DNA of 64,000 bases, taken from positions 124,001 through 188,000 of the forward strand of contig CAYNRU010000043.1 in assembly GCA_964399635.1 (NCBI GenBank). The letters run 5' to 3'. How positions within the stretch are numbered: position 1 is the stretch's first letter; every line of letters begins with the position of its first letter. The notes beneath the pieces were generated by a model. That model did not search any database, was not told where the DNA came from, and was given only the letters and a program-made list of their open reading frames with translations. The position numbers and the translations under genes were made by a program. The DNA comes from UBA4615 sp964399635. Lineage in GTDB: Bacteria > Pseudomonadota > Gammaproteobacteria > Burkholderiales > Burkholderiaceae_E. Below are positions 35,374 to 43,736 of the stretch, in pieces.

Positions 35374-36798
35374 ATGGCTTCAGGCGAAGCGCTGATCCGG
35401 ATGACCGCGACCGAGGCCGTCTCGCGGCTGCGCCGGCGCGAGGTGTCGCCGCTGGAGATGGTCGATGCGGCCGCCGCGCGCATCGAGGCGGTGGACGGCC
35501 GCATCAACGCGCTGCCGATCCGGTTCTTCGACGTCGCGCGTGACGCCGCGCGCCGCTTCATGGCGACCCCGCCGCCGCAGGATCCGCCGCCCGGCTGGCT
35601 CGCCGGCCTGCCGATGGCCGCCAAGGACTACAACGACGTCGCCGGCCAGCGCACCACCTACGGCTCGCCGATCTTCGCCGACAACGTCGCCGCGCGCAGC
35701 GACCACACCATCGCCACGCTCGAGGCGAGCGGCGCCATCTTCATGGCCAAGTCCAACGTGCCCGAGTTCGCCGGGTCCAACACCTTCAACCCGGTGTTCG
35801 GCGCCACCCGCAACCCCTGGAACCTGCAGATGACGCCGGGCGGCTCGTCGGGCGGCGCCGCCGCGGCGCTCGCCTCCGGCATGCAGTGGCTCGCCACCGG
35901 CAACGACCTCGGCGGCAGCCTGCGCATCCCGGCCAGCTACTGCGCCATCGTCGGCATGCGCCCGTCGGTCGGGCGCGTGCCGCGGGGTGCGGGCCTGCCG
36001 GCCTTCGACGCGCTGTGGGTAGAGGGCCCGATGGCACGCAACGTGCCTGACCTCGCGCTGATGCTGGATGCGCAGTCCGTGCAGCATCCCGGCGATCCCC
36101 TGTCGATGCCCGCGCCGCGCGTGCCCTTCGTCATGGCCGCGCAGTCCCTCAAGCCGCCGCGCCGCGTGGGCTTCTCCGCCAACCTCGGCCTGTCCGCCGT
36201 CGACCCCGAGGTCGCCGCGATCTGCGCCGCGGCGGCGCGCCGCTTCGAGGGCATGGGCGCCATCGTCGAGGAGGCTACGCCCGAGTTCGGCGACGCCATC
36301 GACACCTTCCAGACCCTGCGCGGCCTGCTGTTCGCAGCGCTGCGCGGCGACCTGCTCGCCACCGAGCGCGCGCGGATCAACCCCTCCATCGTCTGGAACA
36401 TCGAGAAAGGCCTCGGGCTCACCGCCGACGAGATCATCCGCGCCGAGCGCGGGCGCGCCGCCCTGTACCAGCGCGTCGTCACCTGGTTCGAGCGCTACGA
36501 CCTGCTGCTGTGCCCCACCGTCGCCCTGCCCCCCTACCCAGTCGAGCAGCCCTACCCGACCCGCATCGGCGACCAGGCGCTCGCGAGCTACATCGACTGG
36601 ATGTTCCTGACCTTCGTGGTGACCCTGACCGGCTGCCCGGCCCTGTCCCTGCCCTGCGGCTTCACGCGCGACGGCCTGCCGGTGGGGCTGCAGATCATCG
36701 GGCCCTCGCACGGCGACGCCGCGGTGATCGCCGCGGCGGCGGCGCTGGAGCAGGAGCTCGGGATCGCGGGGCGGGTGCCAGTCGATCCGATGGGGTGA
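35374..36798 (+). CDS. Amidase signature family amidase
   Basis: 474 residues. Start ATG at 35374 follows GGGGGAGAC. The Ser-cisSer-Lys triad is visible: Lys84 in PMAAKDYNDVAG, the cis-Ser in TPGGSSGGAAAALASG (about 158) and the nucleophile Ser182 in TGNDLGGSLRIPASYC. Amidases of this family hydrolyse C-N amide bonds of diverse small molecules. Cytoplasmic, no signal peptide. It is the last typical chromosomal gene before the scar zone of gene fragments begins. Confidence 0.9.
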   Translation: MASGEALIRMTATEAVSRLRRREVSPLEMVDAAAARIEAVDGRINALPIRFFDVARDAARRFMATPPPQDPPPGWLAGLPMAAKDYNDVAGQRTTYGSPIFADNVAARSDHTIATLEASGAIFMAKSNVPEFAGSNTFNPVFGATRNPWNLQMTPGGSSGGAAAALASGMQWLATGNDLGGSLRIPASYCAIVGMRPSVGRVPRGAGLPAFDALWVEGPMARNVPDLALMLDAQSVQHPGDPLSMPAPRVPFVMAAQSLKPPRRVGFSANLGLSAVDPEVAAICAAAARRFEGMGAIVEEATPEFGDAIDTFQTLRGLLFAALRGDLLATERARINPSIVWNIEKGLGLTADEIIRAERGRAALYQRVVTWFERYDLLLCPTVALPPYPVEQPYPTRIGDQALASYIDWMFLTFVVTLTGCPALSLPCGFTRDGLPVGLQIIGPSHGDAAVIAAAAALEQELGIAGRVPVDPMG

Positions 36799-36916
36799 GC
36801 GGCAGGGCGGCCGGTCCTGCGGGGCGAGACGCACGATGCTCGTCCGGTCACACGCCCGATCACACGGTGCCTCGCTAACTTCGGGTCTCCACTCCACCCA
36901 CCCCGAAGGACCGACC

Positions 36917-37090
36917 GTGAACCATACCCACCGACCCATCGCCCGACGCGTACTGACCCATGGCCTGCTGCTCGGCGCGCTGGCGCTCGCAGGCGCGCAG
37001 GCGGAAGCCCAGCAGCGCTTCCTGATCGAGCGCGACATCCCCGGCGCCTCAAAGATGTCCTACGACGACCTGTACACCGCGTTGATGTAG
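36917..37090 (+). pseudogene. 5' fragment of an exported DUF4242-like gene
   Basis: From GTG 36917 (AAGGA at 36906-36910) the frame gives a signal peptide (VLTHGLLLGALALAGAQAEA) and then QQRFLIERDIPGASKMS before an early stop at 37090. RFLIERDIPGAxK is the usual first strand of DUF4242 (small ferredoxin-like, nickel-binding-type) proteins of about 90 residues. The rest of the domain is missing and the next bases match thioredoxin reductase on the other strand, so the gene was cut by a recombination event. Confidence 0.6.
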
Positions 37091-37283
37091 TCGAACACGA
37101 TGTTCGTCTTGAAGCTCTCAGCATGCTCCAGAAGCTCTCAGCATGCTCCAGAAAACGTTGCATCAGCTGGCCACCCCGGGTGATGTCGGTGACCAGCAGC
37201 GGGTTCCGGTTGGCGCGGGCGGCGTAAATCGCGGCCGAGTACCCAGCAGGGCCGGATCCCAGGATGATTGCTCAGGCATGCAT
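37084..37283 (-). pseudogene. trxB: Remnant of thioredoxin reductase gene with several lesions
   Basis: Reading the minus strand from 37283: MHA, a TGA stop, then AIILGSGPAGYSAAIYAARA and NRNPLLVTDITRGGQLMQRF, LEHAESF, then after a frameshift KTNIVFDYINAV. This is the TrxB FAD-binding N-terminus fused to the later QRFxxHAExFxTxIxFD segment, with about 30 residues deleted at the shared Gln-Leu-Met. A perfect 20-bp tandem duplication (37111-37130 and 37131-37150) shifts the frame. The nonsense codon, deletion, duplication and 3' truncation show it is non-functional. Confidence 0.82.
37111..37150. repeat. Perfect 20-bp tandem duplication in the trxB remnant
   Basis: 37111-37130 equals 37131-37150 exactly. 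Removing one copy restores the TrxB reading frame, so this is a replication-slippage type duplication within a decaying gene. Confidence 0.9.
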
Positions 37284-37294
37284 CGCGAGTACGT

Positions 37295-38263
37295 TCAATC
37301 CGGCTGGATGTTGCCCGCCTTCACGACGGCGGCCCAGCGCTGGTAGTCGGCGCGGAACTGCGCTGAGAACTCGTCCGGCGAGTTCCCCACCGGGACAAAG
37401 CCGGCCTTGCCATAGGCCTCGCGAGTCGACGCAGCAGCAAGGACCTCGGAGAAGGCCGCCCGAAGTTTCTCGATCACCGGGCGTGGCGTGCGGGCAGGCG
37501 CAAAGATGCTGTACCAGGACACAACATCGAAGTCAGGCACGCCCTGTTCCTGCACCGTGCCCACGTCCGGAAGCTGGGGCAGCCGCTCCCGGCTAGTGAC
37601 TGCGATCGGTTTGAGGCGCCCCTCTTTGATGAACTGTACGGCCGTCGGCAGCACCGTGACCACCAAGGGAATCTGGCCAGCCACTGCATCTGTGACAGCC
37701 GCCGATCCACCCTTGTACGGCACATGCTGCCACTTAATGCCCGTGCGCTGTGCCAGCAACTCACCCACTAAGTGGTGGGTGGTGCCCGTACCCGCACTGC
37801 CGTAAGAAAGGCCCTTCGGATCCCGATGACTTAGTTCAATCAGTTCCTTCAGGTTCTGGGCCTTGACGGAGGGATGGGCCAACAATATCAGAGGGGCATC
37901 TGCCAGCTTGGTGACGGGCGCCAGATCCTCCAGTGGCTTGAAGGGCGGCTTGAGAATGTGGGGCGCGATAGCCAGCGATCCGTCGAACCCCATCAACAAC
38001 GTGTATCCATCAGGTGCGCTGTTGGCCACCGCCTGCGCACCAATGAATCCGGAAGCCCCGGGCCGATTGTCGATCACGATCGGAACGCCCAGCTGCTTGG
38101 AGAGGTTTTCCTGGAGGGCCCGGACGGACAGGTCGCCCCCACCCCCGGGTGCGAAGGGCATGATGATCCGGATCGGGCGCTCCGGAAAACTCGGTTGGGC
38201 GAGGCAGAAAGTCGCTTGCAGCAGCACGGCTACGAGAGCTGCACGCCGAATGATGGATCGCAT
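37295..38263 (-). CDS. Bug-family tripartite tricarboxylate transporter substrate-binding protein
   Basis: 322 residues with a signal peptide (RRAALVAVLLQATFCLAQ). Family motifs: FPERPIRIIMPFAPGGGGDL, RPGASGFIGAQAVANSAPDG, WQHVPYKGGSAAVTD and GVPDFDVVSWYSIFAPARTP. A periplasmic carboxylate-binding protein of the orphan Bug type. Codon usage is visibly less GC-biased than in the genes left of 36.8 kb, suggesting separate ancestry. It lies just downstream of the glutaredoxin-DinB gene (43 bp), both on minus, so the two may form an operon under the divergent LysR regulator. Confidence 0.9.
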   Translation of the reverse strand: MRSIIRRAALVAVLLQATFCLAQPSFPERPIRIIMPFAPGGGGDLSVRALQENLSKQLGVPIVIDNRPGASGFIGAQAVANSAPDGYTLLMGFDGSLAIAPHILKPPFKPLEDLAPVTKLADAPLILLAHPSVKAQNLKELIELSHRDPKGLSYGSAGTGTTHHLVGELLAQRTGIKWQHVPYKGGSAAVTDAVAGQIPLVVTVLPTAVQFIKEGRLKPIAVTSRERLPQLPDVGTVQEQGVPDFDVVSWYSIFAPARTPRPVIEKLRAAFSEVLAAASTREAYGKAGFVPVGNSPDEFSAQFRADYQRWAAVVKAGNIQPD

Positions 38264-38306
38264 TGTGGTTGTCTCCTTGAATTCCTACGCGTGTCACTCG
38301 CGTTGT

Positions 38307-39074
38307 TCAGTTGTCCCAGACGTTTTCCGGTATCGGGAGTCCATCCAGGTCTTCTCGAGACAATGGTTGGTGCGCCGCAATCCCATAGTCACTGAGCATC
38401 AGCACCAGCTGGCGGGTATGGTGGGCGGCATGCCAAGTGGTGCGTTCCATCACGTTGTGCATCGTATGCCGGCCGTAGTAAGTCGGGACAGTGAACAACA
38501 TGCTGCGATCTTCCAGTTGCCCCCACCAGGCCCGGATGCGGTCCCTGACCTGAAGGCCCCAGTCGGCGATGTGCGCTGCCGACCAGTCGGCGGGTGGCAG
38601 GTCGTCGAAGCTCTCGAACTTGAGCTCCACCTGCTGGCCCGCGAGGAGGCCCATTTCGGCCACGCGAAACACGTGGAAGGCCGTATCGGCCGCCGATCGA
38701 TTTCGATTTCGGAAAAAAAGCCGCAACCGGTCGGCAGGGAATTGCAGCGTGTAGCGGGCTGCGCTGGTGAGAACCAAATCGAGCTTGGCCATGAGCTGCT
38801 CGGGCGATAGCGGGTCGGCCAGCTGCACGTTGAGGCCGAGGAAGCGGACCACGTCGTCGAAGGACTGGCAGAGGGTGTACTTGGCACCGACGGCCACCAC
38901 GGGCACGCTGCGGGCACCGAGGGCACGCAGCTGCGCGAGCCCCTCAGGGCTATCGTGGATGTTGATGGAGTCGTACTCGATGCCGTTGCGGGAGAGGAAC
39001 TCCTTGGTCCGCAAGCACGACGAGCATCCAGGCTGCCAGAACATCTTGATTCGCGCGGCGCTTTGCGTCTGCAT
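38307..39074 (-). CDS. Glutaredoxin-DinB domain fusion protein
   Basis: 255 residues. The start at 39074 has GGAG nine bases upstream. Residues about 8-85 form a glutaredoxin with a CxxC (WQPGCSSCLRTKEFLSRNGI; Cys17, Cys20), cis-Pro in ARSVPVVAVG and the TLCQSFDDVVRFLG end. Residues about 105-250 are a DinB/YfiT-like four-helix bundle; candidate metal ligands include HVFRVAEMGLL and HAAHHTRQLVLML near the end. DinB-like proteins include bacillithiol/mycothiol-dependent transferases and maleylpyruvate isomerases. A thiol-dependent isomerase or transferase coupled to a redox domain is inferred. It is divergent from a LysR regulator. Confidence 0.78.
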   Translation of the reverse strand: MQTQSAARIKMFWQPGCSSCLRTKEFLSRNGIEYDSINIHDSPEGLAQLRALGARSVPVVAVGAKYTLCQSFDDVVRFLGLNVQLADPLSPEQLMAKLDLVLTSAARYTLQFPADRLRLFFRNRNRSAADTAFHVFRVAEMGLLAGQQVELKFESFDDLPPADWSAAHIADWGLQVRDRIRAWWGQLEDRSMLFTVPTYYGRHTMHNVMERTTWHAAHHTRQLVLMLSDYGIAAHQPLSREDLDGLPIPENVWDN

Positions 39075-39240
39075 GGTGTCTCCGAAATTAGGTAGGCCGC
39101 AGCAGAGCGCGTTGCTTTCGACCACCATGTTGCGGATTCTGGTGTTCGGCCGGCACTGAACAAAGGAGAATTTCTGCACCCCGCCCTAACCAAAAGTTAT
39201 GGCAACGCCCGGATTCCTTCTACTTTGCACCGCCCCGCAC

Positions 39241-40152
39241 ATGAGTCGCCTGGACCCCGTATCGCTAAGGTTGTTCATCAGGGTTGCCGAAACCGGCACG
39301 ATCGCCGCGGCCGCAGATGCTGAACATGTCTCGTCGACGGCGGTCAGCAAACGATTGAGTGAGCTGGAAGCCGTCCTGCGAACACCGCTGTTGACCCGGA
39401 CGAACAAGGGCGTCGAGCCTACCGCGGCAGGGGTTGCGCTGCTGCGGCTGGCGCGCGGCGCGTTGCATGAACTCGACCAGGTCTGGTCCGAGATGGAGAA
39501 CTTCTCCAGCGGCGTGCGTGGAGTGATTCGCGTCTGCGCCAGCATGTCAGCCATTACCCAGTTCCTGGCCCAGCCACTCAAGAGCTTCATCACCAAGCAC
39601 CCGGAGGTGCAACTGCAACTGGAAGAGAAGACCAGTTCTCTGGTGGCCCGGTCAGTCGCCGAGAACGCCGCCGATGTCGGGGTCTACCTGCCGATCGTGC
39701 TGGGGCCGGATCTCGAAGTATTTCCCTATCGCTCGGACAGGTTGGTCGCGATTGTCCCCAAAGACCATCCACTGGCCCGGCGCAAGCAGGTGGCCATGTA
39801 CGAGTTGCTTGTATTCGACATCGTCGGCCTCCACACGGGTAGTGCCATCAACATCGAGCTGGCACGCGTGGCACAGATCGCCCAGCGTCCGTTGAACCTG
39901 CGAATACAAGTGACCAGCCTCGATGCGCTGAGTGTCATGGTGAGCACCGGACTCGGCGTCGGTGTCATGCCGGAGTGGGTTGCCTACCGGCAAGCAAAGA
40001 CGACGCCCCTGAAGATCATCACGATCACGGACCCCGGAGCCACTAGGCAGTTCCGGATTGGCGTGCGGAGATTGGATGCCTTGCCGCCTGCCGCTCGCCT
40101 ACTGGTGGATCACTTGCTGCACGACGCAAAGCAGGCCGAGCTTACGCGGTGA
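39241..40152 (+). CDS. LysR-family transcriptional regulator
   Basis: 303 residues from ATG 39241; an in-frame ATG at 39199 would add 14 residues, and neither has a clear Shine-Dalgarno. The N-terminal winged HTH is VSLRLFIRVAETGTIAAAAD, AEHVSSTAVSKRLSELEAVL, then TPLLTRTNKGVEPTAAG. The C-terminal periplasmic-binding-protein-like effector domain includes SSLVARSVAENAADVGVYLP and GLGVGVMPEW. It faces the glutaredoxin-DinB/Bug gene pair across a 166-bp gap and most likely controls it, with a small acid as co-inducer. Confidence 0.88.
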   Translation: MSRLDPVSLRLFIRVAETGTIAAAADAEHVSSTAVSKRLSELEAVLRTPLLTRTNKGVEPTAAGVALLRLARGALHELDQVWSEMENFSSGVRGVIRVCASMSAITQFLAQPLKSFITKHPEVQLQLEEKTSSLVARSVAENAADVGVYLPIVLGPDLEVFPYRSDRLVAIVPKDHPLARRKQVAMYELLVFDIVGLHTGSAINIELARVAQIAQRPLNLRIQVTSLDALSVMVSTGLGVGVMPEWVAYRQAKTTPLKIITITDPGATRQFRIGVRRLDALPPAARLLVDHLLHDAKQAELTR

Positions 40153-40245
40153 GTTCCAGTCAGTCGTAGCGGTCTGTCGCCTATCGTCGGTGGCGGCCCG
40201 CTCCCGGCCGGCAGCAGGCGCTCGATGAGAACCTGCTGGCGTGGC

Positions 40246-40456
40246 TCAGGCGACCAGCGCGAACGGCTGAATCTCTTTGGCGATGGCTTTGCCATTCTGC
40301 ATCTCGGCCACTCGGAGCTCGTACGCTGCCTGAAGGTTCAACCAGCCCTTGGCCTCGCTGCCGAAGTAGCTCCAGGCGCAGGGCCGTATCAGCCGACACG
40401 CCGCGCATGCTGACGCCGATGGGCTTGATGTAGTCCTCCTCCAAGCACCGTTGATG
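40246..40456 (-). pseudogene. higA: Remnant of a HigA-family antitoxin gene
   Basis: Two frames on the minus strand give the ends of HigA. The first reads EEDYIKPIGVSMRGVSADTA, matching LEEYIKPxGxS before the HTH and the xxADTALRL after it, with roughly 30 residues of the HTH deleted. After a frameshift near 40372 the second reads SYFGSEAKGWLNLQAAYELR, VAEMQNGKAIAKEIQPFALV, the normal HigA C-terminus, to the stop at 40246. No HigB toxin is seen next to it. Confidence 0.7.
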
Positions 40457-40635
40457 AAGGGGCAAGCCGCCAAGAGGCTGGAGCCTGACGACAGCTGCGA
40501 TCTTCCGCGAACTGGTGCTGCCGACCCATTGCAGCCCTCCGGCCGCAGAGCGGGGCGGACGAGAAGAAGACGTAGGTGGTTGCCGCGGCGGCTCGTTGAG
40601 TGCGGGTCGTGTCGTCCTTCTGTATGCTTAGTTCG

Positions 40636-41925
40636 ATGTCCACGGCACCTGCACCCGCCCCACCGCTCGCTCGCGCCCTGGCCGCGCGCGGCATCCACTA
40701 CGGCTGGGCGATGGCCGCCCTGACTTTCGTGTACGCCGTGTTCTCGTCGTCCGCGCTCGGTGTTCCGAGCGTCCTGATCGTGCCGATGGCGAAGGGCCTT
40801 GGCTGGTCGATCGGCGAGCTGTCGGCGCCGCAGGGTCTTCGCCTGGCGCTGTTCGGGCTTGCAGCACCTCTGGCTGGCGGGTTGATGCTGCGCTACGGAC
40901 CGCGGCGGATGGTGGCGATCTCGGGCACGCTGCTGCTTGTTGGCCTCGCGATCTCCGTCGCGACCACCCAGAAGTGGCAACTCTGGCTCGGCATGGGCGT
41001 CCTGCTCGGTCTGGCGCCAGGGCTCACCGCCATGCAGCTCAACTCGGTGGTCGGAGCACGCTGGTTCGTCGCCCACCGGGGCCTCGTGCTCGGTTTGCTG
41101 GGCGGCGCAGTGGCCACGGGAACCCTCGTGTTCATGCCGCTCGCAGCCTGGGTGGCCGAGCGCTGGGGCTGGCGTGTCGCGATGCTGATCCCGAGCGTCG
41201 GGACCGCAGTGAGCTGGCTCCTGTTCCTGTGGCTCGCACGCGACCGTCCCCAGGACCTGGACTTGCCTGCCGTGGGCGAGACGGCCGTCTCGCCCGTCCC
41301 ACCCACGCCGACAGCCAACTTCGTGGCGTTGAGCGCGCAAGCACTCTCGCTCGGATCGAAGCGACCCGTGTTCTGGATCCTGGCCGCGACGTTCGCGATC
41401 TGCGGCGTCTCGAGCTTCGGCATCACACAGGCCCACCTCGTCCCCTTCTGCGGTGACCTGGGCGTGCCGCTGGGCACCGCAGCCTGGTTGATGGCCGTGA
41501 TCGGCATCTGCGATCTGATCGGCACGATCGGCTCGGGCTGGCTGTCCGACCGCTACGACAACCGCTGGCTGCTGGCGTGGTACTACGCGCTGCGCGGAGT
41601 TGCGCTGTTGTGGCTGGTGAGTGTCCAGCCGACGATGGTGGGCCTCACGATCTTCGCGGTCATCTACGGGCTTGACTTCATCGCGACGGTACCGCCGTCG
41701 GTGCGGCTCACCGTCGTCACCTTCGGTCGCGAGATGGGGCCGGCAGTCTTTGCATGGATCTTCGCGGCACACCATGTCGCGGCAGGCGTGATGGCCTTCG
41801 GAACCGGCGTCAGCCGGGACATGCTCGGCACGTACGAGCCCGCCTTCCTGCTCGCCGGCGTGCTGTGCTTTGTCGCCGCGTTGTGCTTCTTCGCGGTGCG
41901 GCGCCCAGCGCCCGTGGCGGCCTGA
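40636..41925 (+). CDS. Major facilitator superfamily transporter
   Basis: 429 residues from ATG 40636; an alternative ATG lies at 40624. About 12 hydrophobic helices, beginning IHYGWAMAALTFVYAVFSSS. The loop between helices 2 and 3 is GGLMLRYGPRRMV, the MFS motif A position, and the central loop (about 200-235) is hydrophilic. GSGWLSDRYDNRWLLAWYYA is the repeat of motif A in the second half. It belongs to the monocarboxylate/oxalate-formate-like MFS group by general look, not by a firm match. Codon bias is weaker than in the flanking chromosome. No coupled gene on either side. Confidence 0.85.
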   Translation: MSTAPAPAPPLARALAARGIHYGWAMAALTFVYAVFSSSALGVPSVLIVPMAKGLGWSIGELSAPQGLRLALFGLAAPLAGGLMLRYGPRRMVAISGTLLLVGLAISVATTQKWQLWLGMGVLLGLAPGLTAMQLNSVVGARWFVAHRGLVLGLLGGAVATGTLVFMPLAAWVAERWGWRVAMLIPSVGTAVSWLLFLWLARDRPQDLDLPAVGETAVSPVPPTPTANFVALSAQALSLGSKRPVFWILAATFAICGVSSFGITQAHLVPFCGDLGVPLGTAAWLMAVIGICDLIGTIGSGWLSDRYDNRWLLAWYYALRGVALLWLVSVQPTMVGLTIFAVIYGLDFIATVPPSVRLTVVTFGREMGPAVFAWIFAAHHVAAGVMAFGTGVSRDMLGTYEPAFLLAGVLCFVAALCFFAVRRPAPVAA

Positions 41926-42136
41926 CCCAAGACACCCCGGCGCAGCTTCACCACGCACGTGGCCATGTCACCTCAGGCGTCCGCGTTGCGGCTGGCAGCG
42001 TGGGGGTGGTGCTCATGACGACACCGATGCGTGTGGCGCGATAGCGGCCTTTCGTCGGTGGCAGCGTTTGGCCGACAAACGTCTCGCGGCTGCAAACCCA
42101 ATGTGCCAGGCGAATAGCCGAAGTTGCCGCTGAGGA

Positions 42137-42460
42137 TCACTTGTAATCCTGCTCCAGCTGATGGCGAATGGCACCGATGCGGACAACCTCGCCGCGGACT
42201 TCAAACGCGGCAATGAGTCCGGCACTTCCGAAGGGGATGATCAGTTCGCGCTGCTTGTCGTTGACGGCGCGAGCGGCCTTGCGACACAAGTACGGCGAGA
42301 ACTCCAGCAGTCGGAGTGCGCGGTCGACCGCGTCTCTGAGGCGCCGCACGACGTCGAGGTCAGGCGTCGCACTGGCGGGTTCACGTTCGATGGTGAAATC
42401 CTCGATCCGGAGCAAGTCGCCAACAGCCTCGTCCGCGAGGACGACGCGGTAGACGGTCAC
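42137..42460 (-). CDS. RelE/ParE-family toxin
   Basis: 107 residues. VYRVVLADEAVGDLLRIEDF, DAVDRALRLLEFSPYLCRKA and ELIIPFGSAGLIAAFEVRGE, then VVRIGAIRHQLEQDY, follow the ParE/RelE strand and helix order, including the terminal RIGAIRHQxExDY typical of ParE. The start ATG overlaps the stop of an upstream short gene (42457-42460), consistent with a toxin-antitoxin operon. It poisons gyrase or cleaves mRNA in related systems; which applies here is unknown. Confidence 0.8.
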   Translation of the reverse strand: MTVYRVVLADEAVGDLLRIEDFTIEREPASATPDLDVVRRLRDAVDRALRLLEFSPYLCRKAARAVNDKQRELIIPFGSAGLIAAFEVRGEVVRIGAIRHQLEQDYK

Positions 42461-42615
42461 TGCCCCGCGCGCGGCTTACCTGCCGCCAGTCGCTGGCGCG
42501 CCGCCTCGAGCCGGACATCCATCTGCCGCAGCATTTCCTGCGGCGAGAGTCCGCTGTCTTCACGGGCAGATCGCTCGACGCCGTCGCTGGCGCGTGCAAG
42601 GAAGGAGCGTGTCAC
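42457..42615 (-). CDS. Putative antitoxin, possibly 5'-truncated
   Basis: 52 residues from GTG 42615 (the frame is open to 42690). The visible part reads TRSFLARASDGVERSARED, then LSPQEMLRQMDVRLEAARQR, a helical toxin-wrapping tail. Its ATGA overlap with the ParE-like toxin supports an antitoxin role. The DNA upstream of about 42615 is antisense to an integrase fragment, so the original DNA-binding N-terminus may have been replaced or lost. Whether the pair is still a working module is uncertain. Confidence 0.35.
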   Translation of the reverse strand: MTRSFLARASDGVERSAREDSGLSPQEMLRQMDVRLEAARQRLAAGKPRAGQ

Positions 42616-42745
42616 GGCGATCAGTTGGCTAGCCGCGCCATCGTCATGCAGCACAAGACCCAGCGCCCAGTGCAGTTCGAGATCACCCACGACACCCGGG
42701 ACGCCTTGCAGGCGTGGATCAACCAGGCCCGGTTGAAGTCCGAGG
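42601..42745 (+). pseudogene. Internal fragment of a tyrosine recombinase (phage-type integrase)
   Basis: The plus-strand frame around 42610 gives CHGDQLASRAIVMQHKTQRP, then VQFEITHDTRDALQAWINQA, RLKSEDL. This resembles the middle of integrases of the IntI-like/Burkholderiales group (AxRAxVxQxKTxRPVQFEIT). The catalytic HxxR and Tyr region is missing; after about 42745 the sequence is unrelated. The fragment overlaps the 5' end of the putative antitoxin on the other strand. Confidence 0.7.
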
Positions 42746-42899
42746 ACTTATCGCAGGTCTGCAGCACCTTGAACCACAGGAACCTCCTCGGTCACCCGCC
42801 GGCCATGTGGCTCATCGGTCCGAGCGAGCGGCGACCGCCGGAAAGGCGGCGCCAGCGATCAGATCGGTAGGTTCGATGCGCGCACAGGTGGAGATTCCA

Positions 42900-43140
42900 G
42901 AGGTGTAGCCGTTGACATCCACATTGCTCAGCGTGTGGTACTGCTGGCCGCTGTGCCGCACACCGATGCTGGTGCCTAAGGCTTCGATGAAGCGGTAGTT
43001 GGCCACCACGGTCACACGCCTCTTCGGGATGTTGGGCTGGCGTTTGCCCACGGTATCGCCCGGGGTCGTCACGAGGCCGTCGTTCTCCTTGAACAGGCAG
43101 CACCGGTCTCGGCGCGGCGAAGCGGCCGTCCCGATCGGTA
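42900..43140 (-). pseudogene. Fragment of a TonB-dependent receptor gene
   Basis: The minus-strand frame reads TTPGDTVGKRQPNIPKRRVT, then VVANYRFIEALGTSIGVRHS and GQQYHTLSNVDVNGYT. This is the late barrel region of a TonB-dependent siderophore receptor (PNIPxxxxxLxxxYRF, then RxSGxQYxTLxNxDVNxxT). The plug, most of the barrel and the C-terminal end are missing; at about 42900 the reading runs into unrelated sequence. Confidence 0.65.
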
Positions 43141-43144
43141 CGAA

Positions 43145-43459
43145 CTAGATTCCCGACAACACCGCGTCCAAGGCCGAAACCAGCGCGCTGGCTTGCGAAG
43201 CCACGTTCTGCACCGGTCGCCGCAAGGCCTTCGCGGGCAAAGGTGCGGCGTAGTGCGCCAGCGCATGTAGCCGCTGGCCCTTCACCATGATGACCGGACA
43301 TAGCGCCGTCGGCACCTTGGTCGCGACATCGAGCACAGCCAGCGGCATGGTCAGCCGCGTGGCCAAGGCATCCAGCAGATCGCTCTGGACCACCACCACG
43401 TAGGGGATGCCCTCGGCCGCGCTGCCGCTGGGGTTGGTGAAGACGTCGTACTGGGCCAT
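43145..43459 (-). CDS. ccdB: CcdB-family gyrase-poison toxin
   Basis: 104 residues, normal CcdB length. QYDVFTNPSGSAAEGIPYVV, VVQSDLLDALATRLTMPLAV and the C-terminal VSALDAVLSGI follow the family. In F-plasmid CcdB the last residues (WGI) contact gyrase; here the end is SGI, so the key Trp is absent, as in several chromosomal CcdB homologues with altered targets. It starts 7 bp after the Phd-like antitoxin and should be co-transcribed with it. Confidence 0.85.
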   Translation of the reverse strand: MAQYDVFTNPSGSAAEGIPYVVVVQSDLLDALATRLTMPLAVLDVATKVPTALCPVIMVKGQRLHALAHYAAPLPAKALRRPVQNVASQASALVSALDAVLSGI

Positions 43460-43466
43460 CGGCCGC

Positions 43467-43736
43467 TCACCACGGGCGCAGGTCGGCGCCAGGAATGCCG
43501 TGCGTCTCGAAACGAGCGTTCTGGACGGCGATCCAATCACCGTACTCGGCTTCGAACGCCTTCTTGCGCGCGGCTCGGCTCGCCTTGTCGTGGTTGGCCT
43601 TCAGGGCCTGGTATTGCTCGGCCGAGAGGATCACGGTGTCGAGTTGGCCGGCTTTTTCCACGAACACAGGGCCGCGCTTGGCTTGGACGCAGAGGCTGCC
43701 AAAGCGGTTCTTGGCTTCTGTGGCGGTGACGCGCAT
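43467..43736 (-). CDS. Phd/YefM-type antitoxin with CcdA-like tail
   Basis: 89 residues. The N-terminus MRVTATEAKNRFGSLCVQAK, with VFVEKAGQLDTVILSAEQYQ, is a Phd/YefM DNA-binding fold. The C-terminus, AEYGDWIAVQNARFETHGIP, resembles the toxin-binding tail of CcdA antitoxins (NxxFxxxHG, then an acidic/aromatic end), which fits the CcdB toxin encoded next. The combination suggests a hybrid in which a Phd-type regulator domain has been paired with a CcdB-binding tail. Confidence 0.75.
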   Translation of the reverse strand: MRVTATEAKNRFGSLCVQAKRGPVFVEKAGQLDTVILSAEQYQALKANHDKASRAARKKAFEAEYGDWIAVQNARFETHGIPGADLRPW

